Below the pieces are notes generated by a model, which was not told the DNA's origin, did not search any database, and saw only the letters and a program-made list of their open reading frames with translations. Of a DNA stretch of 50,959 nucleotides, positions 33,779-44,397 are shown piece after piece. A program made the position numbers and the translations under genes. The first letter of the stretch is position 1, and every line of letters starts with the position of its first letter. The stretch is taken from NCBI GenBank assembly GCA_012520725.1, contig JAAYNQ010000027.1, positions 1 to 50,959 of the forward strand, given 5' to 3'. Source of the DNA: Syntrophomonadaceae bacterium (GTDB lineage: Bacteria > Bacillota > Syntrophomonadia > Syntrophomonadales > Syntrophomonadaceae).

Positions 33779-35194
33779 CTACATGAATATCTGAATAGCA
33801 TAACCAGCCAACTCTGATAAAGGTCCGGGATATACCCCCAGGATAAGGGTGGCCAGCACACAGACCCACAGGGCGGCGGTACTGCCCCACCCTGGAGTGA
33901 GCGGTGCTTCATCCATGTTCTCCCCAATATACATGGCCTTGGAAACTCCCAGATAGTAGTAAACCGATACCATGCTCATCACTAGGCCCAGTAGAGCCAG
34001 CCACAGGTAACCGGCCTGTATGGCTCCGGCGAACAAGTAGAACTTGCCAGCAAAACCAGCCATGGGAGGAATACCGGCCAAGGACAGCATACAAATAGTC
34101 ATTATGGCTGCCATCAGGGGCGATCGTTTGCTCAAACCGGCAAAAGCTTCAATATCGGTTCGCCCGCTATCGACTTCCACCGCAGTGGCTACCGCAAATG
34201 CTCCCACATTGGCAAAAACATATATCATGGCATAGAATAATACCCCTTTTAGCCCATAGCTATTGGCAGCGGTAGCTCCTACCAGTATATATCCGGCCTG
34301 GGCAATACTGGAGTAAGCCAGGAGCCTTTTAACATCCCGCTGGGCTAGAGCAATCAGATTGCCCACCACTATCGTTATAGCAGCCAGAACAGCCAAGAGC
34401 AAGCCCCAGTTAAACACGGCATTGGGATCCACGGCTAACATGAACACCCGCAAGAGGGCAGCAAAGCCAGCTGCTTTGGAGGCCACGGAGAGATAAGTGG
34501 TAATGGGTATAGGTGCTCCCTGGTATATGTCCGGGGTCCACATGTGAAAGGGAACCACGGATATTTTAAAAGCAAATCCAGCTATTACCATTAGCACCCC
34601 GGCTATCACCGCTGCCGAAGAGCCAAAAGAAGCGCCGATTTCGATAAAATTAGTACTTCCCATGCTGGCATATAGTAAACTGATACCGAAGAGCAGGATA
34701 GCTGATGAGGTAGCCCCTAAAATCAGATATTTCAATCCTGCTTCACCCGATAGCTTATCACTCTTTAAATAAGCGGTCAGAATATAGAAGCTGATGGTCA
34801 TCAGTTCCAGTCCTACATAAAGGGTGATGAATTCCCCCGCCGCTACCATCAGCATCATGCCCAGGGTAGCAAAAATCATCAAGCCATAAAACTCGTTGCT
34901 CTTTTCTTTAAAACCATCGATATACCGAGCCCCCATCAAGATAACCAAAAGGCCGGCCATCAGGAATAAGAGCTTAAAATAGTTTCCATATGCATCAACC
35001 TGGTAGACCCCGTTAAACAAGCCGGCTTCCCGGGAAAAGTTCAGGATCAAATACAGTAGAACCAGGGCCATACCCCCCAGGGCCAGAGCATTCACAAACT
35101 TCCTACCCTTTCCCGGCAGAACCAGACCCAAAATCAGTACCGCCAATCCCAGCAAGGCCAGCAGAATCTCAGTTGTTAATATTGAAAAATCCAT
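33779..35194 (-). CDS. nuoN: NADH-quinone oxidoreductase subunit N
   Basis: 471 residues, antiporter-like membrane subunit of complex I with about 14 helices. Signatures: LMTISFYILTAYLK (conserved E/D and K region), MWTPDIYQGAPIPITTYLSVASKAAGFA, LAYSSIAQAGYILVG. It is one of three ion-translocating subunits. The ATG overlaps the nuoM stop (TAATG) and is served by AGGAGG inside the end of nuoM; the GTG two codons earlier is too close to that site. Last gene of the operon. Confidence 0.95.
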   Translation of the reverse strand: MDFSILTTEILLALLGLAVLILGLVLPGKGRKFVNALALGGMALVLLYLILNFSREAGLFNGVYQVDAYGNYFKLLFLMAGLLVILMGARYIDGFKEKSNEFYGLMIFATLGMMLMVAAGEFITLYVGLELMTISFYILTAYLKSDKLSGEAGLKYLILGATSSAILLFGISLLYASMGSTNFIEIGASFGSSAAVIAGVLMVIAGFAFKISVVPFHMWTPDIYQGAPIPITTYLSVASKAAGFAALLRVFMLAVDPNAVFNWGLLLAVLAAITIVVGNLIALAQRDVKRLLAYSSIAQAGYILVGATAANSYGLKGVLFYAMIYVFANVGAFAVATAVEVDSGRTDIEAFAGLSKRSPLMAAIMTICMLSLAGIPPMAGFAGKFYLFAGAIQAGYLWLALLGLVMSMVSVYYYLGVSKAMYIGENMDEAPLTPGWGSTAALWVCVLATLILGVYPGPLSELAGYAIQIFM

Positions 35195-36702
35195 TACCAC
35201 AAACCTCCTATCTGCAGCGGTCCTATCTGGGCCAGCAGTTCTCCTACCCCGTTATTGATCAAATCCATCAGGGTAAAGGGCAGAAAACCGCCTATGAATA
35301 TGGCCAAGCCCAACACCAGCAGAGGCACCAGCTCTACTCCTTTTAAATCCTGGAGATGGTCCCATTTCTCATTGCGGGCACCGAACAACATGCGACCTAA
35401 AGCCCGCAATACATAAAGGGCGGTAAAAACGATTCCGGAAATGGCAATTATGCTTATTACCCGGTAGACCCCAAAAGCCCCTACAAATATGGTGAATTCG
35501 CCGATAAAATTAACCATACCCGGCAAGCCTAAAGAGGCCAATCCGGCTATCATAAAACCGGCTGTCAGTTTGGGCATCTGATGGGCCAGTCCGCCGAAAT
35601 CCTCGATGTTACGAGTATGACTTTTCTCATAAAGATTGCCGATCATGGCAAAGAATAAGGCTGCCATCACTCCATGGGCAAACATCATTATTACTGCCCC
35701 ATTGATGCTGATAAGATTCAAGGCTGCTATGCCCACCAGCACATAGCCCATATGGCTGACACTGGAATACCCCACTATATATTTTAAGTCCTTCTGGCTT
35801 ATACATATATAAGCGGCATATACTATATTGCCCAGGGCCAAAACCGCAATAATTGGAGCTACCACCGCTGCTCCTGCCGGCAGGATAGTCAAGGCAATAC
35901 GGATTAAACCATATCCCCCTATTTTCTTCAAAACCCCGGCATGAATCATACTTACCGCAGTTGGGGCTCCGGCATAACCATCCGGAGACCAGGCGTGGAA
36001 AGGAAACATGGATAACAAAGTTCCAAAGCCAAAAGCCATAAAGGCAAAGACCAGGATCTGAAATTCCACCCCATAATTCAGGCTAGCCAGGAAAGCCATA
36101 TCCATGCTGGGCACGCCGCTGATGGCCCGGGCCTGGACAAAGAGAGCGATCAAAGCCGTTAAGAGAAAGGCGCTTCCTATCAAAAGATAAATAGTAAGCT
36201 TCATACCGGCGTATTCCTTGCTGACCCGTTTGGTACTGCCAAACATTATAACCATCAGATATATGGGGATTACCACCACTTCATAGAAAAGGAAGAAAAT
36301 AAATAGATCTGTGGTGATAAAGGTTCCCATTACCCCGGCAATCAGTATCAAAAGCAGAGCAAAGAATTCCCTTACCCGTTCAGCCAGATTCCAGGAAGCA
36401 TATACAGAACTGAAACCGATCAGGGTGGTCAAAAGCAGCATGGGAATACTGATTCCGTCTACCCCCAGGGCATAATTAACCCCCAGGTCCTTGATCCAGG
36501 GTATGGTCTCCACAAACTGTATGCCACCCAGGCTCCGGTCATAGCCAATAAATATGGCTATAGATAGCAAGAGGCTGATTAAGGTTGCCAGAGCAGCCGT
36601 CCACTTGATCCCTTTATGCTGACCAGCAGGTAGGCACATGATAATCATTGCTCCCAGCAAAGGCACTACCAGGGTTAAAGTTAATACTGGTATTTCAAAC
36701 AT
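35194..36702 (-). CDS. nuoM: NADH-quinone oxidoreductase subunit M
   Basis: 502 residues. FFLFYEVVVIPIYLMV (essential Glu), FPFHAWSPDGYAGAPTAVSMIHAGVLKK in its usual place, and VGYSSVSHMGYVLVG identify the NuoM antiporter-like subunit, about 14 helices. GAGGAGG stands before the ATG. Its stop overlaps nuoN by one base. Confidence 0.96.
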   Translation of the reverse strand: MFEIPVLTLTLVVPLLGAMIIMCLPAGQHKGIKWTAALATLISLLLSIAIFIGYDRSLGGIQFVETIPWIKDLGVNYALGVDGISIPMLLLTTLIGFSSVYASWNLAERVREFFALLLILIAGVMGTFITTDLFIFFLFYEVVVIPIYLMVIMFGSTKRVSKEYAGMKLTIYLLIGSAFLLTALIALFVQARAISGVPSMDMAFLASLNYGVEFQILVFAFMAFGFGTLLSMFPFHAWSPDGYAGAPTAVSMIHAGVLKKIGGYGLIRIALTILPAGAAVVAPIIAVLALGNIVYAAYICISQKDLKYIVGYSSVSHMGYVLVGIAALNLISINGAVIMMFAHGVMAALFFAMIGNLYEKSHTRNIEDFGGLAHQMPKLTAGFMIAGLASLGLPGMVNFIGEFTIFVGAFGVYRVISIIAISGIVFTALYVLRALGRMLFGARNEKWDHLQDLKGVELVPLLVLGLAIFIGGFLPFTLMDLINNGVGELLAQIGPLQIGGLW

Positions 36703-36718
36703 TATTACCTACCTCCTC

Positions 36719-38599
36719 TCATAATAAGGCTGATTCGACGGCTATCAGGGCCAATACCACCATAATTAAAACCCCGGCCATCATATAGCTGGCATAGCTT
36801 TGAACCTGTCCATCTTCAGTGTATCTCAAAGTCTCTCCGCTTTTACCGGTTAGAAAAGCGATTCCATTGACCAGCCCATTCACCACCTGTATATCAAACC
36901 AGAACATGGCCCGGGCTGCTCCGTAAACCAAGACCTCTCCGAAGCGGGCATAGATTTCATCAATATAGTATTTGTTTTTCAAAAGCTGGTAAATCCCGCT
37001 GAATTTCTCCCTTAATGCTTCATGGCTGAGCAGCTTTTTCTGGTAAATTAGCCAGGCCAGGCCAATACCGGCCAGGGCTATCAAAGTTGAGGAGATCATT
37101 ATAGCCGTGCTGGGCTCCGGTTGTATTCCGGCCGGGTGCTTTATAAAATGCCCGAAAGCATGATGCATCAGGGGCGAGTTTACAAATCCTACCAGGACAG
37201 CAGCCACGGCCAGGATAATCAAGGGTACCGTCATCACGGGCGAGTTTTCATGAGCTTTCTCCTCCCCGTAGCTGTTGCTGCCAAAGAAGGCCACGAAAAT
37301 CAGACGGAACATATAAAAGGCAGTAAGGAAAGCTACCAGAGACCCTAGAATATATAAACCTAGATTGCCACTGGCATAAGCGGCTAGGAGTATCTCATCC
37401 TTGCTCCAAAATCCGGATAGGGGGGGTATTCCGCACAAAGCCAGGGCTCCTATGATAAAAGTCCAGGTGGTTACGGGCATCTTTTTATACAGATTTCCCA
37501 TTTTCCAAATATCCTGTTCCTCATGCATGGCTACGATTACACTGCCCGCACCCAGGAATAAAAGGCTCTTGAAAAAGGCATGGGTCATTAAATGGAACAT
37601 ACCTGCCGTCATTGCCCCCACTCCCATAGCCATCATCATGTACCCCAGCTGACTCAAGGTGGAATAGGCCAGAATTCTTTTTATGTCATTCTGAGCCATG
37701 GCAATGCTGGCAGCAAATATGGCAGTGATAGCTCCAATAATCGCTATAAAGGTCATGGCCTGAGGTACAGCGCTGAATATAAAGAAGGCCCGGGCTACCA
37801 GGTATACTCCAGCTGCAACCATGGTGGCAGCATGGATTAAGGCACTGACCGGGGTAGGACCTTCCATGGCGTCTGGCAACCATACATGCAGGGGAAACTG
37901 GGCTGATTTGCCCATAGGGCCGAAAAACAACAATATACTAAGGGGAATCAGAACCGCCATATTGGTGTAAGTAGCTATTTCCTGTGACAGTCCGGTAAAA
38001 TTCAAGGTACCAAAAACTATCTGCAGGAACAGTATCCCCAGTAAAAATCCGAAATCTCCTACCCGGTTGGTTACAAAGGCTTTAATGGCAGCATTTTTGG
38101 CTGAATCCCGGCCAAACCAGAAGCCGATCAGGAAATAGGAACAGATACCTACCAGTTCCCAAAAAACGAACATTTGTCCGAAGTTATTGGCTACCACCAG
38201 TCCCAGCATGGAAGCGGCGAAAAGGCTCTGATAGGCAAAGTAGCTGCTAAAACCAGGGTCGCCTTTCATATAGCCCAGAGAATATATCTGTACCAGAGAA
38301 GCGATGGAGGTTACCACAATCAGCATTACCGCCGTCAATGGGTCCAATAAAAGACCCATGTCCACGTTTAAACCTGGCATACTGAGCCAGCGGGTGGAGA
38401 ATTCAAATACTGTTCCCCCTTCCTGGGCAAAAACAGCCAGGGCCACCGGTATAGATAAGACAAATGATGTCATTATGGCAAAAATCGATAAACCTGCTGA
38501 TATACCGGGCCAGCGATGCACAAATATAAAGATCAATGCAGCTGCTAAGAAAGGTAATAAGGCTATCAGCCAGGCATTTGGTAAAATAAATTCATACAT
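36719..38599 (-). CDS. nuoL: NADH-quinone oxidoreductase subunit L
   Basis: About 626 residues, largest membrane subunit. FVFWELVGICSYFLIGFW (essential Glu), FPLHVWLPDAMEGPTPVSALIHAATMV, LAYSTLSQLGYMMMA, FRLIFVAFFG, and a C-terminal amphipathic helix/anchor region (LKNKYYIDEIYARFG) that braces the pump arm. Two upstream in-frame starts exist; ATG 38599 has the best spacing (six bases) to AGGTG. The reading begins in the end of nuoK's neighbourhood with a gap of ten bases. Confidence 0.95.
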   Translation of the reverse strand: MYEFILPNAWLIALLPFLAAALIFIFVHRWPGISAGLSIFAIMTSFVLSIPVALAVFAQEGGTVFEFSTRWLSMPGLNVDMGLLLDPLTAVMLIVVTSIASLVQIYSLGYMKGDPGFSSYFAYQSLFAASMLGLVVANNFGQMFVFWELVGICSYFLIGFWFGRDSAKNAAIKAFVTNRVGDFGFLLGILFLQIVFGTLNFTGLSQEIATYTNMAVLIPLSILLFFGPMGKSAQFPLHVWLPDAMEGPTPVSALIHAATMVAAGVYLVARAFFIFSAVPQAMTFIAIIGAITAIFAASIAMAQNDIKRILAYSTLSQLGYMMMAMGVGAMTAGMFHLMTHAFFKSLLFLGAGSVIVAMHEEQDIWKMGNLYKKMPVTTWTFIIGALALCGIPPLSGFWSKDEILLAAYASGNLGLYILGSLVAFLTAFYMFRLIFVAFFGSNSYGEEKAHENSPVMTVPLIILAVAAVLVGFVNSPLMHHAFGHFIKHPAGIQPEPSTAIMISSTLIALAGIGLAWLIYQKKLLSHEALREKFSGIYQLLKNKYYIDEIYARFGEVLVYGAARAMFWFDIQVVNGLVNGIAFLTGKSGETLRYTEDGQVQSYASYMMAGVLIMVVLALIAVESALL

Positions 38600-38609
38600 A
38601 TGCATCACC

Positions 38610-38918
38610 TCACCATTTCAACAGATTAAAGTCGTGCAGGTCCACTGTTCTGCGCTGCCGGTATACGGATATGACCAGGGCTAAACCAACAGCTATTTCA
38701 GCGGCTGCCACCACGATTACGAAAACGGAGAACAATTGACCCACAGCTGTATCAGGTGCTATATACTTGTTAGCGGCTATAAAATTGATGTTTACCGCAT
38801 TAAGCATCAGTTCCACCGACATTAAAACCGCTACTGCATTGCGCCGGGTCAGAACTCCAAAAACACCTATACAAAAAACTATACTGCCCAGTAATAAATA
38901 ATGGGGTAATCCGATCAT
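38610..38918 (-). CDS. nuoK: NADH-quinone oxidoreductase subunit K
   Basis: 102 residues, three helices, with [27 protein letters not shown] carrying the conserved Glu pair region and [17 protein letters not shown]. Part of the proton channel chain between NuoH/J and the antiporters. The ATG overlaps the nuoJ stop (ATGA). Confidence 0.95.
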   Translation of the reverse strand: MIGLPHYLLLGSIVFCIGVFGVLTRRNAVAVLMSVELMLNAVNINFIAANKYIAPDTAVGQLFSVFVIVVAAAEIAVGLALVISVYRQRRTVDLHDFNLLKW

Positions 38919-39445
38919 TTGTTTTCGCCCCCCTTTGCCAGTATAATAGCTCCCACCACTGCCACCAATAGCAATATAGCGGCTGCTTCAAAGGCTATCA
39001 CGTAGTCCCCCAGCAATAAGTCAGCTAACAATCCCAGTGAATTGTCAGGCCCGGGCTTGGCTCCTATAGGCCACTGGGTAAAGCCAATAACTGCTATCAA
39101 AGCGGTAAAGAGCATGGCGGTTATAGTGGCTCCAGTAAAAACCTCTCGGGTACGGGGACTGCTAAGATTGCTCTCCCCGGCTGGCCGGTTCATCACCAGC
39201 ATGATAGCAAATATGATTAAGACCGATATGGCTCCGGCATAAACCAATATCTGTATTACTCCCAAAAAGCTAGAATTTAATTGGAAATATATTGCCGCTG
39301 CTCCCAGAAAGGCTAAGATAAGGCTCAAGGCACTGTATATAATATTCTTGAACAGGACTACTCCCAGAGCGGCGGTGACTGTTATTCCGGCTATTATAAT
39401 AAAAGCCAGATCATAAAGGGAGAAAGCAGCCAGATTAAACATCAT
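38915..39445 (-). CDS. nuoJ: NADH-quinone oxidoreductase subunit J
   Basis: 176 residues, five helices, with [32 protein letters not shown] and [17 protein letters not shown], the family core. Carries the pi-bulge helix that gates ion transfer in known structures. Its start lies eleven bases inside the end of nuoI, with AAAGGAGG in the nuoI tail as ribosome binding site. Confidence 0.95.
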   Translation of the reverse strand: MMFNLAAFSLYDLAFIIIAGITVTAALGVVLFKNIIYSALSLILAFLGAAAIYFQLNSSFLGVIQILVYAGAISVLIIFAIMLVMNRPAGESNLSSPRTREVFTGATITAMLFTALIAVIGFTQWPIGAKPGPDNSLGLLADLLLGDYVIAFEAAAILLLVAVVGAIILAKGGENK

Positions 39446-40136
39446 TATCTCCTCCTTTCCCGCCGTCCATCTCCTGCTGGGCCCGGTTTTTCTTTTCTTT
39501 ATTAATAAAACCCCTGGCCACCTTAAGAGCCTTTTCCTTGTCTTTAATCATCAATTCAGCTATCTTTCCGGCAGTTTTCTGGTCGGACTGTATTAACTCA
39601 GACAGAATATTTATATCTTCTTCCCCTTCCAAGAGTCTTGACAAAACTTTCTGGGGGTTCTTCTGCAGGGCTTTTAACATGGCCTCAATCTGCTTTTGCT
39701 CTTTGTCCTCCTGCTCTTCCGGCTCAGCCTGGCTGTCTTCTGCTTCATCCAAGCCTTCCGGACGCAGGTAGATCATTTTGATATCTTCCCGCTCAAATGA
39801 GGACAGCTCGAAATCATGATCAAAATACAAGCAATTGGTTGGACATCCTTCAACACAAAGGTTGCAGAACATACAGTATTGAAAATCTATGCTGTAACTT
39901 AAGAGCTTCTTTTTCTTGCTTTTATCACTTTTTTCGGTTTCGAAAGACAAAACATCATTCGGGCAATTATTGACGCAGATGCCGCAGGCTATGCATTTTT
40001 CAAATTGAAAACGCAGGCAGCCCCGGAAGCGCGGAGCCAGCTCAGGCATTACATCCGGATACTGCTCGGTTATCTCTTTTTGAAAAAAATGCTTTAAGGT
40101 AATGCCCAGTCCTTTAATTAATCCCTGTCCCTTCAT
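39435..40136 (-). CDS. nuoI: NADH-quinone oxidoreductase subunit I with long charged C-terminal extension
   Basis: 233 residues; most NuoI proteins have 130-180. Two [4Fe-4S] motifs: Cys48, 51, 54 with 58, and Cys88, 91, 94 with 98 (CIACGICVNNCP and CMFCNLCVEGCP), carrying electrons toward the N2 cluster. From about residue 130 an acidic then helical, strongly charged tail (EPEEQEDKEQKQIE..., then IAELMIKDKEKALKVA) adds 100 residues. Since no NuoEFG is encoded here, the tail may dock the electron donor (inference). The start is three bases after the nuoH stop. Confidence 0.93.
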   Translation of the reverse strand: MKGQGLIKGLGITLKHFFQKEITEQYPDVMPELAPRFRGCLRFQFEKCIACGICVNNCPNDVLSFETEKSDKSKKKKLLSYSIDFQYCMFCNLCVEGCPTNCLYFDHDFELSSFEREDIKMIYLRPEGLDEAEDSQAEPEEQEDKEQKQIEAMLKALQKNPQKVLSRLLEGEEDINILSELIQSDQKTAGKIAELMIKDKEKALKVARGFINKEKKNRAQQEMDGGKGGDNDV

Positions 40137-40139
40137 AAT

Positions 40140-41180
40140 TTAACACCACCCCATCCAACGGCAGAAATAGATCCCGGCCCCGGTCAGCAATATATTGCCC
40201 AGGCTAACGGGAACCAGCACCTTCCAGCTAAAGGACATCAAGTGATCCATACGGATACGGGGAAATGTCCATTTAACCCAGAAGAACACCAGTATAACTG
40301 CATAGGTTTTGATAATGATCCACAACCAGGACGGCAGCCAGGGTCCCTGCCAGCCTCCCAGAAAAACGGTGGCCATCAAGGCTGACACCGCAACCAGGTT
40401 GGTATATTCAGCCAGGAAAAACAAGGCCCAGCGCATTCCGGTGTATTCAGTATAGGCCCCTCCAGTCAGCTCTTGCTCGGCTTCCGGCATATCAAAGGGT
40501 CCCCGGTTCAATTCAGCGGTAGCAGCGATGAAATAGGTTATAAAGGCAATGGGCTGAAGGACTATAAACCACCATTTATCCTGAGCTGCTACTATATCCT
40601 GCAGGTTTAATGACCCGGTAATCATAACCACCCCCAAAAGGGAAAAAGCCAGGGGAATCTCATAGCTGACCATCTGGGCTACCGAGCGCACCGCACCCAT
40701 TAAGGACCACTTGTTATTGGATCCCCAGCCCGCCATCAGCAGGGCAATGGTACTGAGGGATCCCACCGAGATAAAAAAGAGCAGGCCTATATTAAGGTTG
40801 ATAACTTCCATATCTTTACCCATAGGTATTACCGTATAGAGCATCACCGCTACCACTATGAAAAACATAGGGGCGGTTTTAAAAATGAGCTTATCCGCTG
40901 CTGATGGAACAATATCCTCCTTGGTTAAGAGCTTAATGGCATCAGCAACAGTCTGGAAGATCCCAAAAGGCCCCAGCCGATTGGGTCCTAAGCGTTCCTG
41001 GAAAAAGGCGCTGATCTTTCTTTCCAGCCAGATCAGAATGATAATATTCACTGTGATTATAGTGATCACTATTATCCATTTTACCAATAGTAATATGCTT
41101 TCAGCCCAGGCTGGATTCAAGCCCAGTCTTATCATCCATCCGGTAAAAGCCTCCGCCAGATTGATAAACAAAGCTTCCAT
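40140..41180 (-). CDS. nuoH: NADH-quinone oxidoreductase subunit H
   Basis: 346 residues, about eight helices, with [38 protein letters not shown] split over residues 49-87, [26 protein letters not shown] and [17 protein letters not shown]. It forms the quinone chamber with NuoB and NuoD and links it to the membrane arm. GGAGGAG lies ten bases before the ATG. A 49-base gap to nuoD is the largest inside the operon. Confidence 0.96.
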   Translation of the reverse strand: MEALFINLAEAFTGWMIRLGLNPAWAESILLLVKWIIVITIITVNIIILIWLERKISAFFQERLGPNRLGPFGIFQTVADAIKLLTKEDIVPSAADKLIFKTAPMFFIVVAVMLYTVIPMGKDMEVINLNIGLLFFISVGSLSTIALLMAGWGSNNKWSLMGAVRSVAQMVSYEIPLAFSLLGVVMITGSLNLQDIVAAQDKWWFIVLQPIAFITYFIAATAELNRGPFDMPEAEQELTGGAYTEYTGMRWALFFLAEYTNLVAVSALMATVFLGGWQGPWLPSWLWIIIKTYAVILVFFWVKWTFPRIRMDHLMSFSWKVLVPVSLGNILLTGAGIYFCRWMGWC

Positions 41181-41229
41181 ATATAATTCTCTCCTCCTGA
41201 GTTCTTATTGCTTAATCCATCTTGGATAT

Positions 41230-42330
41230 CTATCTATCCGATTCCCCCAGTATAGGATCCAATGTAGCAATATTCGTAATGATGTCCTGGAAAACCCCAC
41301 CGCGACAAATCACGGGCAATACCATAAGATTGATAAAAGACGGCGCTCTTACATGCAGTCGATAAGGTTTACTACTCCCGTCGCTGACTATATAGTAGCC
41401 CAGCTCCCCTTTGGCTGATTCAATGCGGTGATAGACTTCCTTACCGGCAGCAGGCTTTAAGACTTTGGGAACCTTGGCCTTAATTTCCCCTTCCGGCATG
41501 GCCTTCAGGGCCTGCTCAATGATCCGGCCGCTCTGGCCAATCTCATCAATTCTTACCTGCCAGCGGTCCAGGGAATCTCCCCGCTTGCCCAGGGGCAGGT
41601 CAAAATCAAATCGATCATATATACCATAAGGCTCAGCTTTTCTTAGGTCGTAGGCTATGCCGGACGCACGCAGATTAGGGCCGGTCACCCCATATTGAAT
41701 GGCTGTTTCAGGAGCCAGTATTCCTACTCCCTCCATGCGGGCTGCCCATATCTCATTGCCGGTCATCAGACCGTTGTATTCCTCCATCATCCGAGGAATA
41801 TCCTGGACCAGGCTCTTGACTGCAGGGATGAATTCATCAGGAATATCTGCTGCCACTCCCCCGATCCTGATATAGGAGGATAAGAGACGCTGGCCTCCGG
41901 TCATTTCAAAAATATTCATTATCCTTTCCCGGTCTCGCATGCCATACATCAAACCGGTGGTAGCCCCCAAATCGATTCCAGTAGCGGAAATGGCTATCTG
42001 GTGGGAAGCTATACGGGACAACTCCGCCATGATAACCCGAATATATTCCGCTCTTTCTGGTACTTCAATCCCTAGCAGCTTTTCTACCGCCTGGCAATAC
42101 CCCAAAACCGGAAGATTGGTAGCCAGATAATCCAAGCGGGCGGTGTAGGGCACAAACTGTTGATAGGTTTTGCCTTCGGCAATTTTTTCCACACTTCGGT
42201 GTACATAACCCAAATGGACCACCACATCCTGGATAATCTCCCCATCCATTATTGCTTCAACATGCAAGCCGCCATGGGTACTGGGATGGATAGGGCCTAC
42301 ATTGACTGTATAGATATCGGTTTCCAGCAA
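41230..42330 (-). CDS. nuoD: NADH-quinone oxidoreductase subunit D
   Basis: 366 residues, peripheral arm subunit related to the [NiFe]-hydrogenase large subunit but without its nickel cysteines. GPIHPSTHGGLHVEAIMDGE carries the quinone-site His; DYLATNLPVLGYCQAVEKLL, GYYIVSDGSSKPYRLHVRAPSF and the end ATLDPILGESDR are family marks. TTG start immediately after the nuoC stop, with GGGAGGGCG upstream. Confidence 0.96.
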   Translation of the reverse strand: MLETDIYTVNVGPIHPSTHGGLHVEAIMDGEIIQDVVVHLGYVHRSVEKIAEGKTYQQFVPYTARLDYLATNLPVLGYCQAVEKLLGIEVPERAEYIRVIMAELSRIASHQIAISATGIDLGATTGLMYGMRDRERIMNIFEMTGGQRLLSSYIRIGGVAADIPDEFIPAVKSLVQDIPRMMEEYNGLMTGNEIWAARMEGVGILAPETAIQYGVTGPNLRASGIAYDLRKAEPYGIYDRFDFDLPLGKRGDSLDRWQVRIDEIGQSGRIIEQALKAMPEGEIKAKVPKVLKPAAGKEVYHRIESAKGELGYYIVSDGSSKPYRLHVRAPSFINLMVLPVICRGGVFQDIITNIATLDPILGESDR

Positions 42331-42783
42331 TTATTTTCGCCCTCCCATCAGATAATCTTTGCGCAGAGGATGACCCTCGAAATCTTCCGGCAATAAAACC
42401 CGGACTAGATTTGGATGTCCTTTGAATTTTATACCCATCAAGTCATATACCTCTCTTTCCTGCCAATCGGCGGTGGGCCAAAGGCTGATCAGTGAATCAA
42501 GCTCGGCCAAGGTACGGGGAACCCGGGTTTTGACCAAGACCTTATTGTTGTCTGGAATAGAATAAAGATGGTATACCATTTCAAACTCCTCACCGTAATC
42601 AACGGAAGTGAGGTTGGCTAGATGGTTAAAACCATATTCATCCCTTAGTTTGCCCATCAAGATGGTCAAGGCAGCCGGGTCTATATATAAGACCGTAAAG
42701 AACTGATCACTGCCGGTTCTCACTTTATCTCCCAACAGACCTTCCAGTTCCTGGATCATTCGTTCTAAGCTAAATTCCTGCAC
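42331..42783 (-). CDS. nuoC: NADH-quinone oxidoreductase subunit C
   Basis: 150 residues with the 30-kDa subunit signature: LWPTADWQEREVYDLMGIKF and HPNLVRVLLPEDFEGHPLRKDY near the C-terminus. Encoded separately from nuoD, as in ferredoxin-type complex I. GTG start six bases after the nuoB stop region. Confidence 0.95.
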   Translation of the reverse strand: MQEFSLERMIQELEGLLGDKVRTGSDQFFTVLYIDPAALTILMGKLRDEYGFNHLANLTSVDYGEEFEMVYHLYSIPDNNKVLVKTRVPRTLAELDSLISLWPTADWQEREVYDLMGIKFKGHPNLVRVLLPEDFEGHPLRKDYLMGGRK

Positions 42784-42789
42784 CGCTTA

Positions 42790-43302
42790 TCAACTCCTCC
42801 GGTAGTCTCCCTGCTGGACTTTCTTCTTCAATTCCAGCATCCCGTGGAATAAGGCTTCCGGTCTTACCGGGCATCCCGGGATATATACGTCTACCGGTAT
42901 AATGGAATCCACTCCCGGCAGCACGCTATAGCCATCCTTAAAAGGGCCGCCGCTGATGGCGCAATTGCCCATAGCGATTACCCATTTGGGCTCGGGCATT
43001 TGTGCCCACACCCTCAATACCGCCGGCTTCATCTTCAGGGTGATAGGCCCGGCTACAGTAAGCAAATCCGCCTGCCGGGGTACCGCTCTTACTACCTCAT
43101 ATCCGAAGCGAGCCTGGTCAAATCTGCCAGCACCAGCAGCCATAACTTCGATGGGGCAGCAATTACAACCATAGTTTAAAGGCCAGAAAGACCAGGAGCG
43201 GCCCCAGTTCCACAGCTTCTCAAAAGTAGTAACCAGTATATTGTTCCGGGCCAATTCGTCTACATCCTGCAGCTTATTGCCGTTCTTTGCATCTAATACC
43301 AT
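42790..43302 (-). CDS. nuoB: NADH-quinone oxidoreductase subunit B
   Basis: 170 residues from ATG 43302, preceded by AAGGGG at seven bases and overlapping the nuoA end by ten bases. Ligands of cluster N2 are present: tandem Cys48-Cys49 ([12 protein letters not shown]), Cys114 ([10 protein letters not shown]) and Cys144 ([11 protein letters not shown]). This cluster passes electrons to quinone. A longer frame from 43332 would start inside nuoA without a site. Confidence 0.96.
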   Translation of the reverse strand: MVLDAKNGNKLQDVDELARNNILVTTFEKLWNWGRSWSFWPLNYGCNCCPIEVMAAGAGRFDQARFGYEVVRAVPRQADLLTVAGPITLKMKPAVLRVWAQMPEPKWVIAMGNCAISGGPFKDGYSVLPGVDSIIPVDVYIPGCPVRPEALFHGMLELKKKVQQGDYRRS

Positions 43303-43658
43303 TCCAATGCCCCTTCCTTCCAGGCATACCATAAGCCAATCAAGAGTATGGTGATAAAAATTATCATCTCAATAAAGGCGAAAGCTCCTAAAACCTGAAA
43401 TTTTACCGCCCAGGGATAGAGAAACAATACTTCCACATCAAAGGCCAAAAATACCAGAGCATAGAGAAAATAATTCACCTTAAACCTGATCCAGGTCTTA
43501 CCACGGGTATCTACCCCACACTCATAGGTAAGAAATTTTTCATCCTCCGGAACTGCTTTCGGCTTGGGCCTAAAAAGCCAGGCCAGGGCCATAGCCGCTA
43601 CCGGGAATGCTATGGTTAATAAGAAAAATATTCCCAGGGCCGGGTAATCTGCTAACAA
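43293..43658 (-). CDS. nuoA: NADH-quinone oxidoreductase subunit A
   Basis: 121 residues, three helices, with [39 protein letters not shown] split over residues 45-84, the ND3 family core including the loop Cys. TTG start behind AGGAGGGG. First gene of nuoABCDHIJKLMN; the promoter must lie in the long gap upstream. Confidence 0.95.
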   Translation of the reverse strand: MLADYPALGIFFLLTIAFPVAAMALAWLFRPKPKAVPEDEKFLTYECGVDTRGKTWIRFKVNYFLYALVFLAFDVEVLFLYPWAVKFQVLGAFAFIEMIIFITILLIGLWYAWKEGALEWY

Positions 43659-44397
43659 GCCCTTCCCCTCCTTTTTTGATCATTTTGAATCATTGGATGA
43701 AACAATTACCTCCTCTCCAATTTTCTGCAATGCCCAGATTTATATACATAAAGCAAATCATCCATCTACTGGAGGATTTTATAACTTTGCTAAGAACCCT
43801 TTCCTGGGAGCAGTTCTAAATCCTTAATAACATAAGGGTAGTATTTGCTACAAAGAAAGAAACGCTCTCAATGCATTAGGTCTTGTTATGCTTTGTATAA
43901 TTTTGTATCATTATAGTCTATCTTGCTGGGAAATCCTATAGTTCAAATACAAATCTGGAACAAGTGACCTAAGATCGCTAATTCATGGCTATAGGTTAAA
44001 CTGGATATTTTTACAACTATACTACACAATTAGAATTGATACAGCATAAAAATCAACTATTTTGCGTATATTTTGTGTTTGTGATTTTTATGTCTAACTT
44101 TGTCTTATTATAATATATGTTGCTTATATTGCCCATAGTAAAAAAACTTACAGATGGCTGCAATACCTGCCAGGACTGTCACAAGATTCAAACCGGTCTA
44201 AGTCGGATTCCTGTATACCCAGATAAGCCATTTTCAAATTTGAGCGGAGGGAGGATGAGATTTTTCCCGTCTTTTTGAAAGATACAGCAGAATACTGCTT
44301 TATAGATTAATCTTTTGGGACTATTAAGCAGCATCCTGGCATATATAATATCAGGTCGAAAAAATACTTATTGAAATTTGAAGGCAGATCTGGCATA
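43659..44397. other. long AT-rich intergenic region between nuo operon and TRAP leader
   Basis: About 740 bases with no ORF that I believe. It separates divergent operons and must carry the nuo promoter (minus) and the TRAP promoter (plus). Strongly AT-rich parts at 43840-44130 would suit regulator binding; TTATTATAATATATG (44104-44118) contains a consensus -10-like TATAAT. Confidence 0.5.

Noticed and set aside
33779-43658. Mrp antiporter or membrane-bound hydrogenase instead of complex I
   Set aside because: NuoD lacks the nickel-binding Cys pairs, and NuoA, J and K plus the N2 ligands of NuoB are all present, so it is true complex I.
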